Positions 8,985-18,205 of a DNA stretch of 64,000 nucleotides are shown here, piece after piece. This DNA is from Mucilaginibacter sp. JRF (GTDB taxonomy: Bacteria > Bacteroidota > Bacteroidia > Sphingobacteriales > Sphingobacteriaceae). Position 1 is the stretch's first letter. Each line of letters opens with the position of its first letter. The notes under the pieces are model-generated. The model made no database searches. It saw only the letters and a program-made list of their open reading frames with translations, and was not told the DNA's origin. A program made the position numbers and the translations under genes. The stretch covers positions 434,001 through 498,000 of the forward strand of contig NZ_JADFBY010000003.1 of the NCBI RefSeq assembly GCF_015223065.1, given 5' to 3'.

Positions 8985-9008
8985 CATTTAAGTTTTGTGA
9001 AGAATAAA

Positions 9009-9545
9009 TTATTCAGCGTTTTCGCTGGTTTCTTCAGTAGCAGTTTCAGCAGCTTCTTCAGTTGCAGGAGCTTCTTCTTCAGCTACAGGAGCATTTTTAG
9101 CAGCGATAGCGGCAGCTCTGTCTTCTTTCTTCTTAGCTTCAGCAGCTAAAGCAGCTTTACGGGCATCATCCTTAGCCGAAGCCAGGTTTGATTTTTTACC
9201 GGTGATCTTGCCTTCTTTCTGGTCAACCCACTCAGCAAATTTAGCATCAGCTTGTTCCTGAGTTAAGGCACCTTTGGTTACACCACCTTTTAAGTGTTTT
9301 TTGTACATAACACCTTTGTATGAAAGGATAGCGCGGCAAGTATCAGTTGGTTGTGCACCACTGTCAACCCACTCAAAAGTTTTATCAAAGTTGATATCAA
9401 TTGTAGCCGGGTTAGTGTTTGGGTTGTATGAACCTAAACGCTCAATAAAACGGCCATCGCGTGGAGCGCGTGAGTCGGCTACCACAATGTAGTAAAAAGG
9501 CTTACCTTTTTTACCATGTCTTTGCAATCTGATCTTAGTTGCCAT
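9009..9545 (-). CDS. rpsP: 30S ribosomal protein S16, C-terminally extended
   Basis: Residues 1-80 are a normal S16 ([19 protein letters not shown] start, then [11 protein letters not shown]). The remaining 100 residues are an extension: Lys/Ala-rich up to about 150 and then Glu/Ala/Thr-rich to the end. Bacteroidetes S16 proteins often carry such a tail, while the E. coli protein is about 82 residues. It is first in the operon with rimM, and a TACCTTTG -7 box sits about 57 bp upstream of the ATG. Confidence 0.97.
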   Translation of the reverse strand: MATKIRLQRHGKKGKPFYYIVVADSRAPRDGRFIERLGSYNPNTNPATIDINFDKTFEWVDSGAQPTDTCRAILSYKGVMYKKHLKGGVTKGALTQEQADAKFAEWVDQKEGKITGKKSNLASAKDDARKAALAAEAKKKEDRAAAIAAKNAPVAEEEAPATEEAAETATEETSENAE

Positions 9546-9602
9546 GTTTTAATTTAAATTATGTATTCAACATTTCCCCCGGAGTTTCTTTCAGCGGGGA
9601 CG

Positions 9603-9610
9603 CAAAGGTA
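9603..9610 (-). promoter_or_regulatory. -7 box of the rpsP operon
   Basis: Minus-strand TACCTTTG is an exact TAnnTTTG match. It implies a leader of about 50 nt, which contains a C-rich/G-rich pair (9574-9599) able to fold near the 5' end. No clear -33 element. Confidence 0.5.
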
Positions 9611-9695
9611 CACATTTTTAAAATATGTATAATGCTTATTTTCAAATAAAAATAAACTTTAGGATAGGTGTGTTGCAACGTGTATTTTTAACACC

Positions 9696-10226
9696 ATGGA
9701 AAGAAAACTGCGACTTGCCATTGATATGGATGAGGTAATAGCCGATACCATAGGCAAATTTATAACCGTATACGAACAGCGGCATCAAACCATAGTTAAA
9801 CTGGATGATTTGCCCGGCAAAGAATTTCGCGAAGTATTGCCCGAAGAAATACGCGATACCTTGCGTGTTTATATTAATGAGCCCGGCTTTTTCAGAGATA
9901 TCCCCGTAATGGAAGGCGCCCTTGAGGTGGTTGAAAAACTGCACGAAAAGTATGACCTGTACATTGTATCGGCCGCTATGGAGTTCAAAAACTCACTGGG
10001 CGATAAGCTGGAATGGCTGAACGAGCACTTCCCATTCATATCATGGACCAACATCGTTTTTTGCGGACACAAGATAGTTGATGTGGATATATTGATTGAC
10101 GACCGCATAAAAAACTTTGTAAACTTTGAAGGCCGCAAGCTACTGTTCACCTCGCCGCATAATCTGGCCATACATGATTATGAGCGCGTAAACAGTTGGA
10201 AAGAGGTGGCTGATCTGCTGCTGTAA
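9696..10226 (+). CDS. 5'(3')-deoxyribonucleotidase (NT5C-like HAD phosphatase)
   Basis: A 176-residue HAD-superfamily phosphatase of the NT5C family, which dephosphorylates deoxynucleoside monophosphates. Motif I is DMDEVIAD at about 9-16 (nucleophile Asp9, acid Asp11); motif II is the Ser in IVSAAMEF; motif III/IV is the Lys-to-DVDILIDDR stretch near 130-138. Compact size without a cap domain insertion matches the YorS/YqfW bacterial group. It stands alone, ends in a strong bidirectional terminator and faces pfkA. A TATTTTTA box just upstream of the ATG is one base from the -7 consensus. Confidence 0.9.
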   Translation: MERKLRLAIDMDEVIADTIGKFITVYEQRHQTIVKLDDLPGKEFREVLPEEIRDTLRVYINEPGFFRDIPVMEGALEVVEKLHEKYDLYIVSAAMEFKNSLGDKLEWLNEHFPFISWTNIVFCGHKIVDVDILIDDRIKNFVNFEGRKLLFTSPHNLAIHDYERVNSWKEVADLLL

Positions 10227-10231
10227 ATAAT

Positions 10232-10266
10232 AAAAAGGCTTTTGCAACATCTGCAAAAGCCTTTTT
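10232..10266. terminator. bidirectional terminator between deoxynucleotidase and pfkA
   Basis: 15-bp perfect stem (10232-10246 with 10252-10266), 5-nt loop, A5 on one side and T5 on the other. It serves both convergent genes. Confidence 0.9.
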
Positions 10267-10291
10267 ACTTTTATTAAGCTCGCTATATACT

Positions 10292-11269
10292 TTATAGCGA
10301 TAATATCTCTACCAGCTTAACCATATTGGTGTTAAGCTTTGAGTGTTTTTTACAGGCTTGCTCAAACGGGGTAAAGGTGATCTCGCCATTGATGATGCCT
10401 ACCATTTCGCCGCTGCGGCCTTCTTTCAGGGCTTCAACAGCTGCAAAGCCTACCTGGCTTGCCAGCACCCTATCCATACAGGTTGGCTTGCCGCCGCGTT
10501 GTATGTGGCCCAGTATTGATACACGGGTATCAATCTGCGGAAAACGCTCCTTAACCAGATTGCCTATCTCAAAAGCGCCACCCTCGTGATCACCTTCGGC
10601 AACTATTACTATGCGCGATGATTTGTCCTTGCGGCCATGCTCAAGCCTGTGCAGTAATGCAGGTAAGTCCTCAGTACTTTCGGGTATCAGCACCACCTCG
10701 GCACCCGATGCAACACCGGTACGCAAGGCAATAAGGCCCGAATCACGACCCATAACCTCAACAATAAACAAACGATCGTGCGATTCGGCTGTGTCACGTA
10801 TCTTGTCAACCGCGTTAATAACGGTATTGATGGCGGTATCGTAACCAATGGTATAATCGGTACCTACCAGGTCGTTATCAATAGTGCCGGGTAAGCCTAA
10901 AACCGGTATACCGTATTCTTCGCCTAATAACCTGGCACCGGTAAAGGTACCGTCGCCGCCGATGGCTACTAAGGCATCTATCTTATTTTTTTTGAGCGCG
11001 TAGTAAGCCAGTTTACGGCCTTCGGGAGTTCTGAAATCATCGCTACGGGCTGATTTTAGGATGGTACCGCCACGCTGTATAATGTTTGAAACTGATTTAC
11101 GGTTCATTGGCTCATACTCACCGTTTATCATACCCTCGTAACCACGGCGAATGCCGGTAACTTGCAGATCATGATATAACGCTGTACGTACTACCGCCCT
11201 GATGGCAGCGTTCATGCCGGGCGCGTCGCCGCCCGACGTAAATACTCCAATATTTTTTATCTCGCTCAT
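10292..11269 (-). CDS. pfkA: ATP-dependent 6-phosphofructokinase
   Basis: Phosphorylates fructose 6-phosphate in glycolysis. 325 residues, the bacterial single-domain size. Nucleotide-binding TSGGDAPGMNAAIR near the N-terminus (about 12-24), GGDGTF near 104, catalytic PGTIDND near 127-133 (Asp base), MGRDSG and the substrate-binding HIQRGG follow. The Gly of GGDGTF marks the ATP-dependent rather than PPi-dependent form. The start codon overlaps the stop of the dsbD-like gene by 4 bp, an unexpected pairing of glycolysis with thiol redox. Confidence 0.97.
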   Translation of the reverse strand: MSEIKNIGVFTSGGDAPGMNAAIRAVVRTALYHDLQVTGIRRGYEGMINGEYEPMNRKSVSNIIQRGGTILKSARSDDFRTPEGRKLAYYALKKNKIDALVAIGGDGTFTGARLLGEEYGIPVLGLPGTIDNDLVGTDYTIGYDTAINTVINAVDKIRDTAESHDRLFIVEVMGRDSGLIALRTGVASGAEVVLIPESTEDLPALLHRLEHGRKDKSSRIVIVAEGDHEGGAFEIGNLVKERFPQIDTRVSILGHIQRGGKPTCMDRVLASQVGFAAVEALKEGRSGEMVGIINGEITFTPFEQACKKHSKLNTNMVKLVEILSL

Positions 11270-12990
11270 TTTTTATTCTTGTAGGCAGCTATTCCGCTGT
11301 CCAAAAATTTTATGTAACTGTCAATGTTAAAGTTAGCTCCTGATGGCTGTATCTGTTGTCCGTTAGCATCGTTCATCAGGTTACCATCGCTATCAAGCAA
11401 AACATAATATGGCTGGGCGTTGGCGCCAAAACGGCTACCCTCCAAATCAAGCCATTTTGCGCCTAAGGTAGTAATTTTTTTGCCACTGAAGTCGGATTTG
11501 TATACTTCATTAGGCTTCAGGTCGGTTTTATCATCAACGTAAAGTTGTAGCAATATATAATCGTCGCGCAGGCGCTTAAAAACCTGCGGATCTTCCCATA
11601 CGTCATTCTCCATTTTACGACAGTTAACACAATTCCAGCCTGTAAAATCTATCATAATGGGTTTCTTTAATTCTTTTGAAACCAGCAAGGCCTGCTCATA
11701 ATCGTACCAGCTATCAATACCTCTGATGCGTACACGGGTAAACAGGTCGGCATATTTTTTTTCGCCGATGGATACCTTGGGGGCAGCTGCCGGAGCAGCC
11801 GCACCTGAGCTTTCAGACAGGTAAAAATCCTGTGTGGCCGGTGGCGGTAAAAACGCGCTGATAGACTTAAGCGGCGCACCCCATAAACCAGGCACCATAT
11901 AAGCCACAAAAGCGAAAACTATAATAGCGATTATGGTACGTGGAGCCGACAGGTAAGGCAGATCTGCATCATGCGAGAATTTAAGCTTGCCGATAAGGTA
12001 CAAGCCCATCAGGAAGAATATAGCTATCCATAGTGACAGGAATATCTCACGGTCAAACCAGTTCCAGTGGTAGGCCAGGTCAACGTTCGACAGGAATTTT
12101 AGTGCGAAAGCCAGTTCCAAAAACCCCAATATTACTTTGATGCTGTTAAGCCATCCGCCCGATTTGGGCAGACTTTTTAAAGTTGATGGAAACAATGCGA
12201 ATAACGTGAACGGCAAAGCCAGCGCTAACGAAAACCCGAACATGCCAATTGCCGGGCCCAGGCGTGCGCCTTTTGATGCAGTATCAACCAGTAGTGTACC
12301 GATGATTGGGCCGGTACATGAAAATGACACAACCACTAATGTAGCCGCCATAAAGAAAATGCCGGCGAGGCCACCCTTATTTGAATTTTCATCAAGCTTA
12401 TTGGCTAATGAACTTGGCAGGGTGATCTCAAAGGCTCCCAAAAATGAGATGCCGAATACCACCAGCATCAAAAAGAAGAAAATGTTAAATATACCGTTTG
12501 TTGATAGCGAGTTAAGCGCGTCGGAACCAAACCCGAGCGTTACCACCATACCCAACAACACATATATCACGATGATGGACAAACCATAGATCATGGATTG
12601 GCTTACACCTTTGGCCTTTGAGCCCGCTTTTTTAGTAAAGAAACTAACCGTAAGCGGCAACATCGGGTAAATACACGGCATGGTTACGGCTATCAAACCA
12701 CCTAAAAAACCGGCGATAAATATTTGCCATAATGTTTTTTGAGCATCCTGCGGAGTGGCTACTGCGGTATTGGTTGTTGCCGCAGCCTTTTTTACTGTAT
12801 CCTTTTTCTGCTCGGCTTTGGCAGCGGCCAGGCTATCGGCAGCGGTAGGTATGTCAGTAAATTCGAGGCCATCGGTTGATGTTGTATCCTGAGCCTTTAC
12901 ATTACCGGCGAACGCCAATGAGGCTACTATCAGTACAAATAATATGCGCTTGAGCGATGTTGTTAAGGTGTTCATCGTTAAAGGCACCAT
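11266..12990 (-). CDS. dsbD: DsbD-type thiol:disulfide interchange protein (membrane plus thioredoxin domains)
   Basis: Passes electrons from cytoplasmic thioredoxin to periplasmic thiol proteins. 574 residues: signal peptide (about 1-33), Asp/Thr/Ala-rich linker, eight-helix CcdA/DsbD-beta membrane domain (about 85-385) with the Cys of MPCIYPMLP and of FSCTGPIIG as the predicted membrane redox pair, then a periplasmic thioredoxin-like domain with CVNC in GWNCVNCRK. The N-terminal DsbD-alpha domain is missing and is encoded by the gene just upstream, so the protein is split. The ATG at 12990 overlaps the upstream stop (TAATG); an internal ATG at 12975 is an alternative start. Confidence 0.92.
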   Translation of the reverse strand: MVPLTMNTLTTSLKRILFVLIVASLAFAGNVKAQDTTSTDGLEFTDIPTAADSLAAAKAEQKKDTVKKAAATTNTAVATPQDAQKTLWQIFIAGFLGGLIAVTMPCIYPMLPLTVSFFTKKAGSKAKGVSQSMIYGLSIIVIYVLLGMVVTLGFGSDALNSLSTNGIFNIFFFLMLVVFGISFLGAFEITLPSSLANKLDENSNKGGLAGIFFMAATLVVVSFSCTGPIIGTLLVDTASKGARLGPAIGMFGFSLALALPFTLFALFPSTLKSLPKSGGWLNSIKVILGFLELAFALKFLSNVDLAYHWNWFDREIFLSLWIAIFFLMGLYLIGKLKFSHDADLPYLSAPRTIIAIIVFAFVAYMVPGLWGAPLKSISAFLPPPATQDFYLSESSGAAAPAAAPKVSIGEKKYADLFTRVRIRGIDSWYDYEQALLVSKELKKPIMIDFTGWNCVNCRKMENDVWEDPQVFKRLRDDYILLQLYVDDKTDLKPNEVYKSDFSGKKITTLGAKWLDLEGSRFGANAQPYYVLLDSDGNLMNDANGQQIQPSGANFNIDSYIKFLDSGIAAYKNKK

Positions 12991-13439
12991 TATTTAACCG
13001 GAATGCTGAATGCTACTTCTTCAGGTGGCAGGCACTTCATGTCGTTACAGGTCATGTACTCCAGTTTGCCTTTTACAGTGGTGGCGTTAGCCGATTTTAG
13101 TTTTATTTTTTGCTGAAATATAACCGATTTTTCAAAGTAGGTAACATCCATGCTAAATACCTTTTCATACTTGGTGATACCTTTTGGCTCGGTAGTTTTG
13201 CCTACAGGTGTAAAATCCTTCGAGGCGGCAAAGGTGAACGATGTTTTGTTTGGGCCACCCTCTTTTACGTTTTGCGAGTATATGTGCCAGCCATCTTCCA
13301 TAGTAGCTTTAAAAAATACAACAGCTTCGGTTTTGCTTACCTTTTTAGCTGCATAGCTCCATTTAACAGGGGTTTCTATCTGCGCGAAAGCGCTTGCTGA
13401 TAGCATAATGGCGGCAAATAATACCAGTAATTTTTTCAT
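12990..13439 (-). CDS. periplasmic DsbD-alpha-like domain protein
   Basis: 149 residues with a signal peptide (ends AFAQ, about residue 20) and a single immunoglobulin-like domain. The C-terminal CNDMKC pair, followed by LPPE, matches the catalytic cysteines of the DsbD N-terminal domain. It is the separated output domain of the downstream DsbD core, coupled to it by a one-base overlap. It should receive electrons from the core thioredoxin domain and hand them to periplasmic partners such as cytochrome c maturation proteins. Confidence 0.88.
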   Translation of the reverse strand: MKKLLVLFAAIMLSASAFAQIETPVKWSYAAKKVSKTEAVVFFKATMEDGWHIYSQNVKEGGPNKTSFTFAASKDFTPVGKTTEPKGITKYEKVFSMDVTYFEKSVIFQQKIKLKSANATTVKGKLEYMTCNDMKCLPPEEVAFSIPVK

Positions 13440-13444
13440 GTAGT

Positions 13445-14212
13445 CTATTTTAAAAATTCTATTTCTTTGAGGTCAAACGTTAATTCTTCAGTTTCATTTT
13501 GCAACACAAGTAAACCATTGTTAGTAACCCCGGTAATTTTTGCGGCAAAAATATAATTATTTGACTTGTATTGCCTCGTTTCGTTTAAACCGTACAGGCA
13601 TTGGGCATATTCATTACGCAGTTCATCAACTTTGCCTGCTTTAAGTTCAAGGTAAGCGGCCTCAATACCACCGCAAAGGTCTGAAAGTAAAGCTTTCAAA
13701 TCATAATCCCTGTGTAATATCTGCTTAAGCGATGATGCATTGGTTACATCCTGCGGAAAATCGTCCTGATTAACGTTTAACCCTATACCAACTATGGCGT
13801 GTTTAATAGTATTTGAAAATAAAATGTTTTCAATTAAAATCCCACCCACCTTATAATCGTCATAGTATATATCATTGGGCCATTTAATTTTTAATTTATC
13901 GCCCAATATTGGTTTAAGCGCGCGCTGTATGCCTACGCTAACGGCGCGGTTAAGATCAAATTGTTTATTTATGTTTAAAAAAACGGGGTTTAATAGTATG
14001 CTGGCAGTAATATTTTTACCGGGTTGTGCATGCCAGCTATTTTGCCTTTGGCCACGACCGGCAAACTGTTCTTCTGCCATAATGACGGTGCCTTCGGGCA
14101 CTGGCGTGGAATTTGACAGTAAATTCTTTAGGAATGTGTTTGTTGAGTCAACTTGTTTAAGTGTTACTAAATTTTGGCCAACAAATAATCCTGAAAATAT
14201 GTTACTTTGCAA
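13445..14212 (-). CDS. birA: biotin--[acetyl-CoA-carboxylase] ligase
   Basis: Attaches biotin to the BCCP subunit of acetyl-CoA carboxylase. 255 residues, the short form without the N-terminal DNA-binding domain, so it is not a repressor. The catalytic core is plain: GRGQRQNSWHAQPGKN (about 52-67, the biotinyl-AMP loop), KWPNDI, KVGGILIE and the GIGLNVN segment. The small C-terminal SH3-like domain covers about 205-255. Divergent from rsfS with a 47-bp gap; five bases from the DsbD-alpha gene downstream, probably cotranscribed. Confidence 0.95.
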   Translation of the reverse strand: MQSNIFSGLFVGQNLVTLKQVDSTNTFLKNLLSNSTPVPEGTVIMAEEQFAGRGQRQNSWHAQPGKNITASILLNPVFLNINKQFDLNRAVSVGIQRALKPILGDKLKIKWPNDIYYDDYKVGGILIENILFSNTIKHAIVGIGLNVNQDDFPQDVTNASSLKQILHRDYDLKALLSDLCGGIEAAYLELKAGKVDELRNEYAQCLYGLNETRQYKSNNYIFAAKITGVTNNGLLVLQNETEELTFDLKEIEFLK

Positions 14213-14259
14213 TGTATAATATTCTGTATATTAAAATCGTTCAAAACTAATTCTTTTTA

Positions 14260-14634
14260 ATGGTAAAAAATAAAGCGATAAATGAATCCGCTTACATTTC
14301 TGAATTAGCCATACACGGCATCCAGGAAAAAAAAGGGAATGATATAGTGAGGTTAGACCTTCGGAACATATTCAGTTCAGTTTCTGATTACTTTGTAATA
14401 TGCCATGCCGATTCGTCAACACAGGTACGTGCCATAGCCGCGAGCGTTGAAGATGAAATATACAAGGCCACACAGCAGGAACCCTGGCGTAAAGAGGGCC
14501 TGGAATACAGCGAATGGATTTTGCTTGACTATATAGATGTAGTGGTTCACGTGTTCAGAACCGATAAACGTGAATACTACGGCGTTGAAGACCTTTGGGG
14601 CGACGCCGAAATAAAGAGTTACAAGAGCGCTTAA
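14260..14634 (+). CDS. rsfS: ribosomal silencing factor RsfS
   Basis: Binds uL14 and blocks subunit joining when nutrients are low. 124 residues, family length. Conserved core DIVRLDLRNIFSSVSDYFVI (about 28-47), then the SSTQVRAIAASVEDE helix and the EYSEWILLDYIDVVVHVF strand-pair. Followed by ftsH on the same strand after 71 bp; rsfS-ftsH is the usual Bacteroidetes arrangement. ftsH appears to have its own -7 box inside that gap. Confidence 0.95.
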   Translation: MVKNKAINESAYISELAIHGIQEKKGNDIVRLDLRNIFSSVSDYFVICHADSSTQVRAIAASVEDEIYKATQQEPWRKEGLEYSEWILLDYIDVVVHVFRTDKREYYGVEDLWGDAEIKSYKSA

Positions 14635-14656
14635 ATTATACAACCATATTAAACCA

Positions 14657-14689
14657 TTGCCTTTTATTTAAATATTGATTGTAAGTTTG
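14657..14689 (+). promoter_or_regulatory. promoter of ftsH
   Basis: TTG at 14657-14659 and TAAGTTTG at 14682-14689 with 22 bp between; the -7 box matches TAnnTTTG. Predicted start site about 10 nt before the ATG at 14706. Confidence 0.5.
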
Positions 14690-14705
14690 AGCAGGTATAA
14701 AACAC

Positions 14706-16829
14706 ATGAAAGATAATAAATTGGATAAGCCAAAACCTATAAGAAGACTATCGAACAAAAAAATAACACCTAAGCCACCTAAGTTTAACCTGATGTGGCT
14801 TTACGCGGTTGTTATTATTGCATTGTTGGTGGTACCAACCATACTCGATAACTCACAAGGCAAGCGTATTGCCTACAAGCGTTTTGAAACGCAGATGCTT
14901 AAACAGCACGATGTTGATAAAGTTGAAGTTTATAAAAGCGGCGAACTGGTATATGCCGATGTTTTTATTAAGCAAGCCAGCCTTAACAAACCGGAGTATG
15001 CCGATGTTAAAAAGGACAAGCGCTCAATAAGCATTGGCTCAAACGGCCCGCAGTATACTTTTACCGATGCATCATACGAAAGCTTAAAGCAATCAATAAC
15101 CGCTGCTGAGAAAGATATACCTGACGAGCAAAAAACACCTATCGTATTTGTTCAGCACGAAAACTGGCTGTCAAATTCATTATTCCAGTTTATTATAATG
15201 GGTGTGTTACTGGTTGCCATCTGGATGTTTATTATGCGCCGCATGAGTGGTGGCGCGGGTGGCGGTCCCGGCGGCCAGATATTCAACATCGGCAAATCAA
15301 AAGCTACCTTGTTTGATAAGGAAGCGCAGGTAACCGTTACCTTTAATGATGTTGCAGGTTTAGAGGAAGCTAAGCAAGAGGTGATGGAAATTGTTGATTT
15401 CCTGAAAAACCCTAAAAAATACACCAACCTGGGTGGTAAAATTCCTAAAGGCGCATTGCTTGTAGGTTCGCCGGGTACGGGTAAAACATTATTGGCCAAA
15501 GCCGTTGCCGGTGAGGCGCAGGTTCCTTTCTTCTCCCTTTCAGGTTCTGATTTTGTGGAGATGTTTGTAGGTGTGGGTGCATCACGTGTTCGTGACCTTT
15601 TCCGCCAGGCAAAGGATAAAGCGCCATGTATCATCTTTATTGACGAGATTGACGCGATTGGCCGTGCCCGTGGTAAAAACAATATTGTAGGCGGTAACGA
15701 TGAGCGTGAAAATACGCTTAACCAGTTACTGGTTGAAATGGATGGTTTCGGTACCGATTCAGGTATCATCATCCTGGCTGCAACCAACCGTCCGGATGTA
15801 CTGGATTCAGCATTGCTTCGTCCGGGCCGTTTTGACAGGCAGGTATCTATAGACAAACCCGATCTGGTTGGTCGCGAGCAAATATTCAAAGTACACTTAA
15901 AGCCTGTTAAACTGGCTGCCGGTGTTGATGCCAAGAAACTATCAGCACAAACCCCTGGTTTTGCCGGTGCCGAGATAGCCAACGTTTGTAACGAGGCCGC
16001 GCTTATTGCCGCCCGTAAAAACAAAGAGGCTGTTGATATGCAGGATTTTCAGGATGCTATTGACCGTGTGATAGGTGGTTTAGAGAAAAAGAACAAGATC
16101 ATCTCTCCGGAAGAAAAACGCATTGTTGCTTACCACGAGGCCGGGCACGCCATCGCAGGCTGGTTCCTGGAGCATGCTGATCCGCTGGTTAAGGTATCGA
16201 TCGTTCCGCGTGGTGTGGCTGCTTTGGGTTACGCTCAATATTTGCCTAAAGAACAGTTTTTGTACACTACCGAGCAATTGCTTGACGGTATGTGCATGAC
16301 CATGGGTGGCCGTGTTGCCGAGGATATTGTATTCAACAAAATATCAACCGGTGCGCAAAACGATTTGGAGCGCATTACCAAACTGGCTTATGCCATGGTA
16401 ACCATTTACGGTATGAACCCTAAAGTGGGTAATGTATCATTTAACGACACGCAGGGCGAGTACCAGTTCAACAAGCCATACTCAGAGAAAACCTCAGAGT
16501 TAATTGACGAGGAAGTACGTAACCTGATCGGTCGTGTATATGAAATGACCAAGCAACTGCTTAACGATAAACGCGAAGGTTTAGAGAAACTGGCTAACAA
16601 ACTGCTGGAAAAAGAGATCCTCTTCCAATCAGATCTGGAGGAGATCTTAGGCAAGCGTCCGTTTGATCATCGTACTACTTATGATGAGTTTGTGAACGGC
16701 GCCGCGCAAGAATCAAACCAGGACCCGGTTGCGCAAAATTTGGTGCACGAGGGCGTTAACGACCACTCAGGTACCTTTAACCGTAACCCTGAAGAAAAGG
16801 ATGCCAACGGTACTGAACCCGGTAATTAA
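14706..16829 (+). CDS. ftsH: ATP-dependent zinc metalloprotease FtsH
   Basis: Membrane-anchored AAA+ protease that extracts and degrades membrane and regulatory proteins. 707 residues. First membrane helix at about 30-48, periplasmic domain to about 150, second helix at about 155-175, then Gly-rich linker. AAA domain: Walker A GSPGTGKT at 254-261, Walker B IIFIDEID, arginine-finger [10 protein letters not shown]. Protease: zinc ligands HEAGH at 477-481 and the distal Asp in the later helix. The last 60 residues are acidic and Asn-rich. The gene ends in a hairpin that overlaps the false start of the next gene. Confidence 0.97.
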   Translation: MKDNKLDKPKPIRRLSNKKITPKPPKFNLMWLYAVVIIALLVVPTILDNSQGKRIAYKRFETQMLKQHDVDKVEVYKSGELVYADVFIKQASLNKPEYADVKKDKRSISIGSNGPQYTFTDASYESLKQSITAAEKDIPDEQKTPIVFVQHENWLSNSLFQFIIMGVLLVAIWMFIMRRMSGGAGGGPGGQIFNIGKSKATLFDKEAQVTVTFNDVAGLEEAKQEVMEIVDFLKNPKKYTNLGGKIPKGALLVGSPGTGKTLLAKAVAGEAQVPFFSLSGSDFVEMFVGVGASRVRDLFRQAKDKAPCIIFIDEIDAIGRARGKNNIVGGNDERENTLNQLLVEMDGFGTDSGIIILAATNRPDVLDSALLRPGRFDRQVSIDKPDLVGREQIFKVHLKPVKLAAGVDAKKLSAQTPGFAGAEIANVCNEAALIAARKNKEAVDMQDFQDAIDRVIGGLEKKNKIISPEEKRIVAYHEAGHAIAGWFLEHADPLVKVSIVPRGVAALGYAQYLPKEQFLYTTEQLLDGMCMTMGGRVAEDIVFNKISTGAQNDLERITKLAYAMVTIYGMNPKVGNVSFNDTQGEYQFNKPYSEKTSELIDEEVRNLIGRVYEMTKQLLNDKREGLEKLANKLLEKEILFQSDLEEILGKRPFDHRTTYDEFVNGAAQESNQDPVAQNLVHEGVNDHSGTFNRNPEEKDANGTEPGN

Positions 16830-16847
16830 ATATTAATAACCCATAAG

Positions 16848-16884
16848 GCCATCCGCGTTAAAAACGGATGGCTTTGTTGTTTAT
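16848..16884 (+). terminator. terminator of ftsH
   Basis: GCCATCCG (16848-16855) pairs with CGGATGGC (16865-16872), 9-nt loop, followed by TTTGTTGTTTAT. Probably leaky, because the LUD gene starts only 17 bp later on the same strand. Confidence 0.7.
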
Positions 16885-16888
16885 ACTG

Positions 16889-17527
16889 ATGAAAGACATT
16901 ACTACCTCAAAAGAAAAACTGCTTAAAAAGATCCGCAAGGCCTTGTTGGAGAAGCGTGAAAATCCGTACCCCAATTTTGAGGATCAGCCGCTTTATCCGC
17001 CTGCCGATGATATGCTGGAGGTAATGTTTGCCGAGCAATTCGCGGCGGTATCGGGCCAGTTTGTTTTTTGTGAGGATGAGGTGCAATTTATTGAGAACCT
17101 GCTAACCCTTGCCGAGGAGCGCAAGTGGCACAAGATATATTGCTGGGAACCCGCCCTGCAACAGGTGTTGCAACAATACGAATACCCGTATTTTGAAACC
17201 GATAAGGATTTTGATCAGGCGCAGGTAGGCTTTACCTTGTGCGAGGCATTGATAGCCCGTAATGGCAGCATTATGCTATCAAACGCGGGCATGGCCGGGC
17301 GCAGGCTAAGTATTTACCCGCCGGTGCATATTGTGCTGGCCTATACATCGCAAATGGTGCTCGACCTGAAAGATGGGTTCAAGCTGTTAAAGAATAAATA
17401 CGGCAATAACCTGCCCAGTATGATAACCAATGTTACCGGTCCAAGCCGAACTGCCGATATCGAGAAAACATTAGTGTTAGGGGCACATGGCCCCAAAGAG
17501 CTGTTTGTTTTTTTGCTTGATGGCTAA
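16889..17527 (+). CDS. LUD domain protein (LutC/YkgG-like)
   Basis: 212 residues from the ATG at 16889; an ATG at 16868 lies inside the ftsH terminator stem and is rejected. A LUD (lactate utilisation) domain spans about 60-212, with the conserved TLCEALIARNGSIML and the closing GPSRTADIEKTLVLGAHGPKEL. In LutC and relatives this domain acts in lactate oxidation with LutA and LutB Fe-S proteins, but neither is encoded here. In Bacteroidetes an isolated LUD gene behind rsfS-ftsH is common, and its function there is not established. Confidence 0.85.
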   Translation: MKDITTSKEKLLKKIRKALLEKRENPYPNFEDQPLYPPADDMLEVMFAEQFAAVSGQFVFCEDEVQFIENLLTLAEERKWHKIYCWEPALQQVLQQYEYPYFETDKDFDQAQVGFTLCEALIARNGSIMLSNAGMAGRRLSIYPPVHIVLAYTSQMVLDLKDGFKLLKNKYGNNLPSMITNVTGPSRTADIEKTLVLGAHGPKELFVFLLDG

Positions 17528-17530
17528 TAA

Positions 17531-18193
17531 TTAAACTTTACTGGTAAAGCCGTACTGTTTCAGTACATCAGCCGGTACGCCTGCCCATTGCGGGTTAGGG
17601 GCGTTGCCTGCATAACCCACATCGGTCATCCCTATTTGCGAAGTGAAGAAACCGGTAGCCACCAGATCGCGCATGCGGTTAAAAAAGGCTACCCCTTGGC
17701 GCATGGCCGGTTTAGCTTTTTTGGGATAGGCTATCTGGTCAATCAATTCAATACGCTGCGCGGGCTTACATTCAGCAAATATGGCATTGTAGTGGTTGAG
17801 GCATTGCACATCCAGCCAGCGCAGGCCGCCACGTAGCGGTACCTGATGCTCGGGCATATCCTTAGCGATAAATTCAATAAAATCGGGCACCTTAGCCTCC
17901 GAAGCGCTGCATGATTTATCATCCTTCGGGATAATAATGTCTGACAGGATGGTTATCGCCGCCATCTCTGCCGAAGTAAAAAAGCGCTGGGCTTGCAGTT
18001 GTTTATCACGCTCTATCTCCCAGGCTTGCCTGCCGGGGTTGGTATCAGTTGCCTGTGGTGGTGTTTGTGGCTGTGCCTCTGCCGGAGTTTCGGCAACAAC
18101 CTTTTTTTCGGGTTTGGGTTTACATGCATCAAGCAATAAGGTGGTTGATAGTGTGCCCAAACCAAGGGCCTTTAACGAGTCGCGCCTGTTCAT
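17531..18193 (-). CDS. gluconate 2-dehydrogenase subunit 3 family Tat lipoprotein
   Basis: 220 residues. The N-terminus has both a twin-arginine signature (MNRRDSLKALG) and a lipobox LLDAC with Cys24, so it should be exported folded and lipidated. A Pro/Gln/Thr-rich tether (about 25-60) precedes the domain AEMAAITILSDIIIPKDD, typical of the small (gamma) subunit of GMC-type sugar dehydrogenases. Known gamma subunits carry the Tat signal for the signal-less flavoprotein subunit. Twelve bases from the GMC gene, it forms with GMC and the DUF1080 gene a three-gene operon. Confidence 0.9.
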   Translation of the reverse strand: MNRRDSLKALGLGTLSTTLLLDACKPKPEKKVVAETPAEAQPQTPPQATDTNPGRQAWEIERDKQLQAQRFFTSAEMAAITILSDIIIPKDDKSCSASEAKVPDFIEFIAKDMPEHQVPLRGGLRWLDVQCLNHYNAIFAECKPAQRIELIDQIAYPKKAKPAMRQGVAFFNRMRDLVATGFFTSQIGMTDVGYAGNAPNPQWAGVPADVLKQYGFTSKV

Positions 18194-18205
18194 ATTCCCA
18201 CTAAA

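Noticed and set aside
15152..16024. 290-codon minus-strand open frame inside ftsH
   Set aside because: Lies wholly inside the clear ftsH coding sequence; the Arg/Ser/Pro-rich translation is a reading of the complementary strand of a GC-biased gene.
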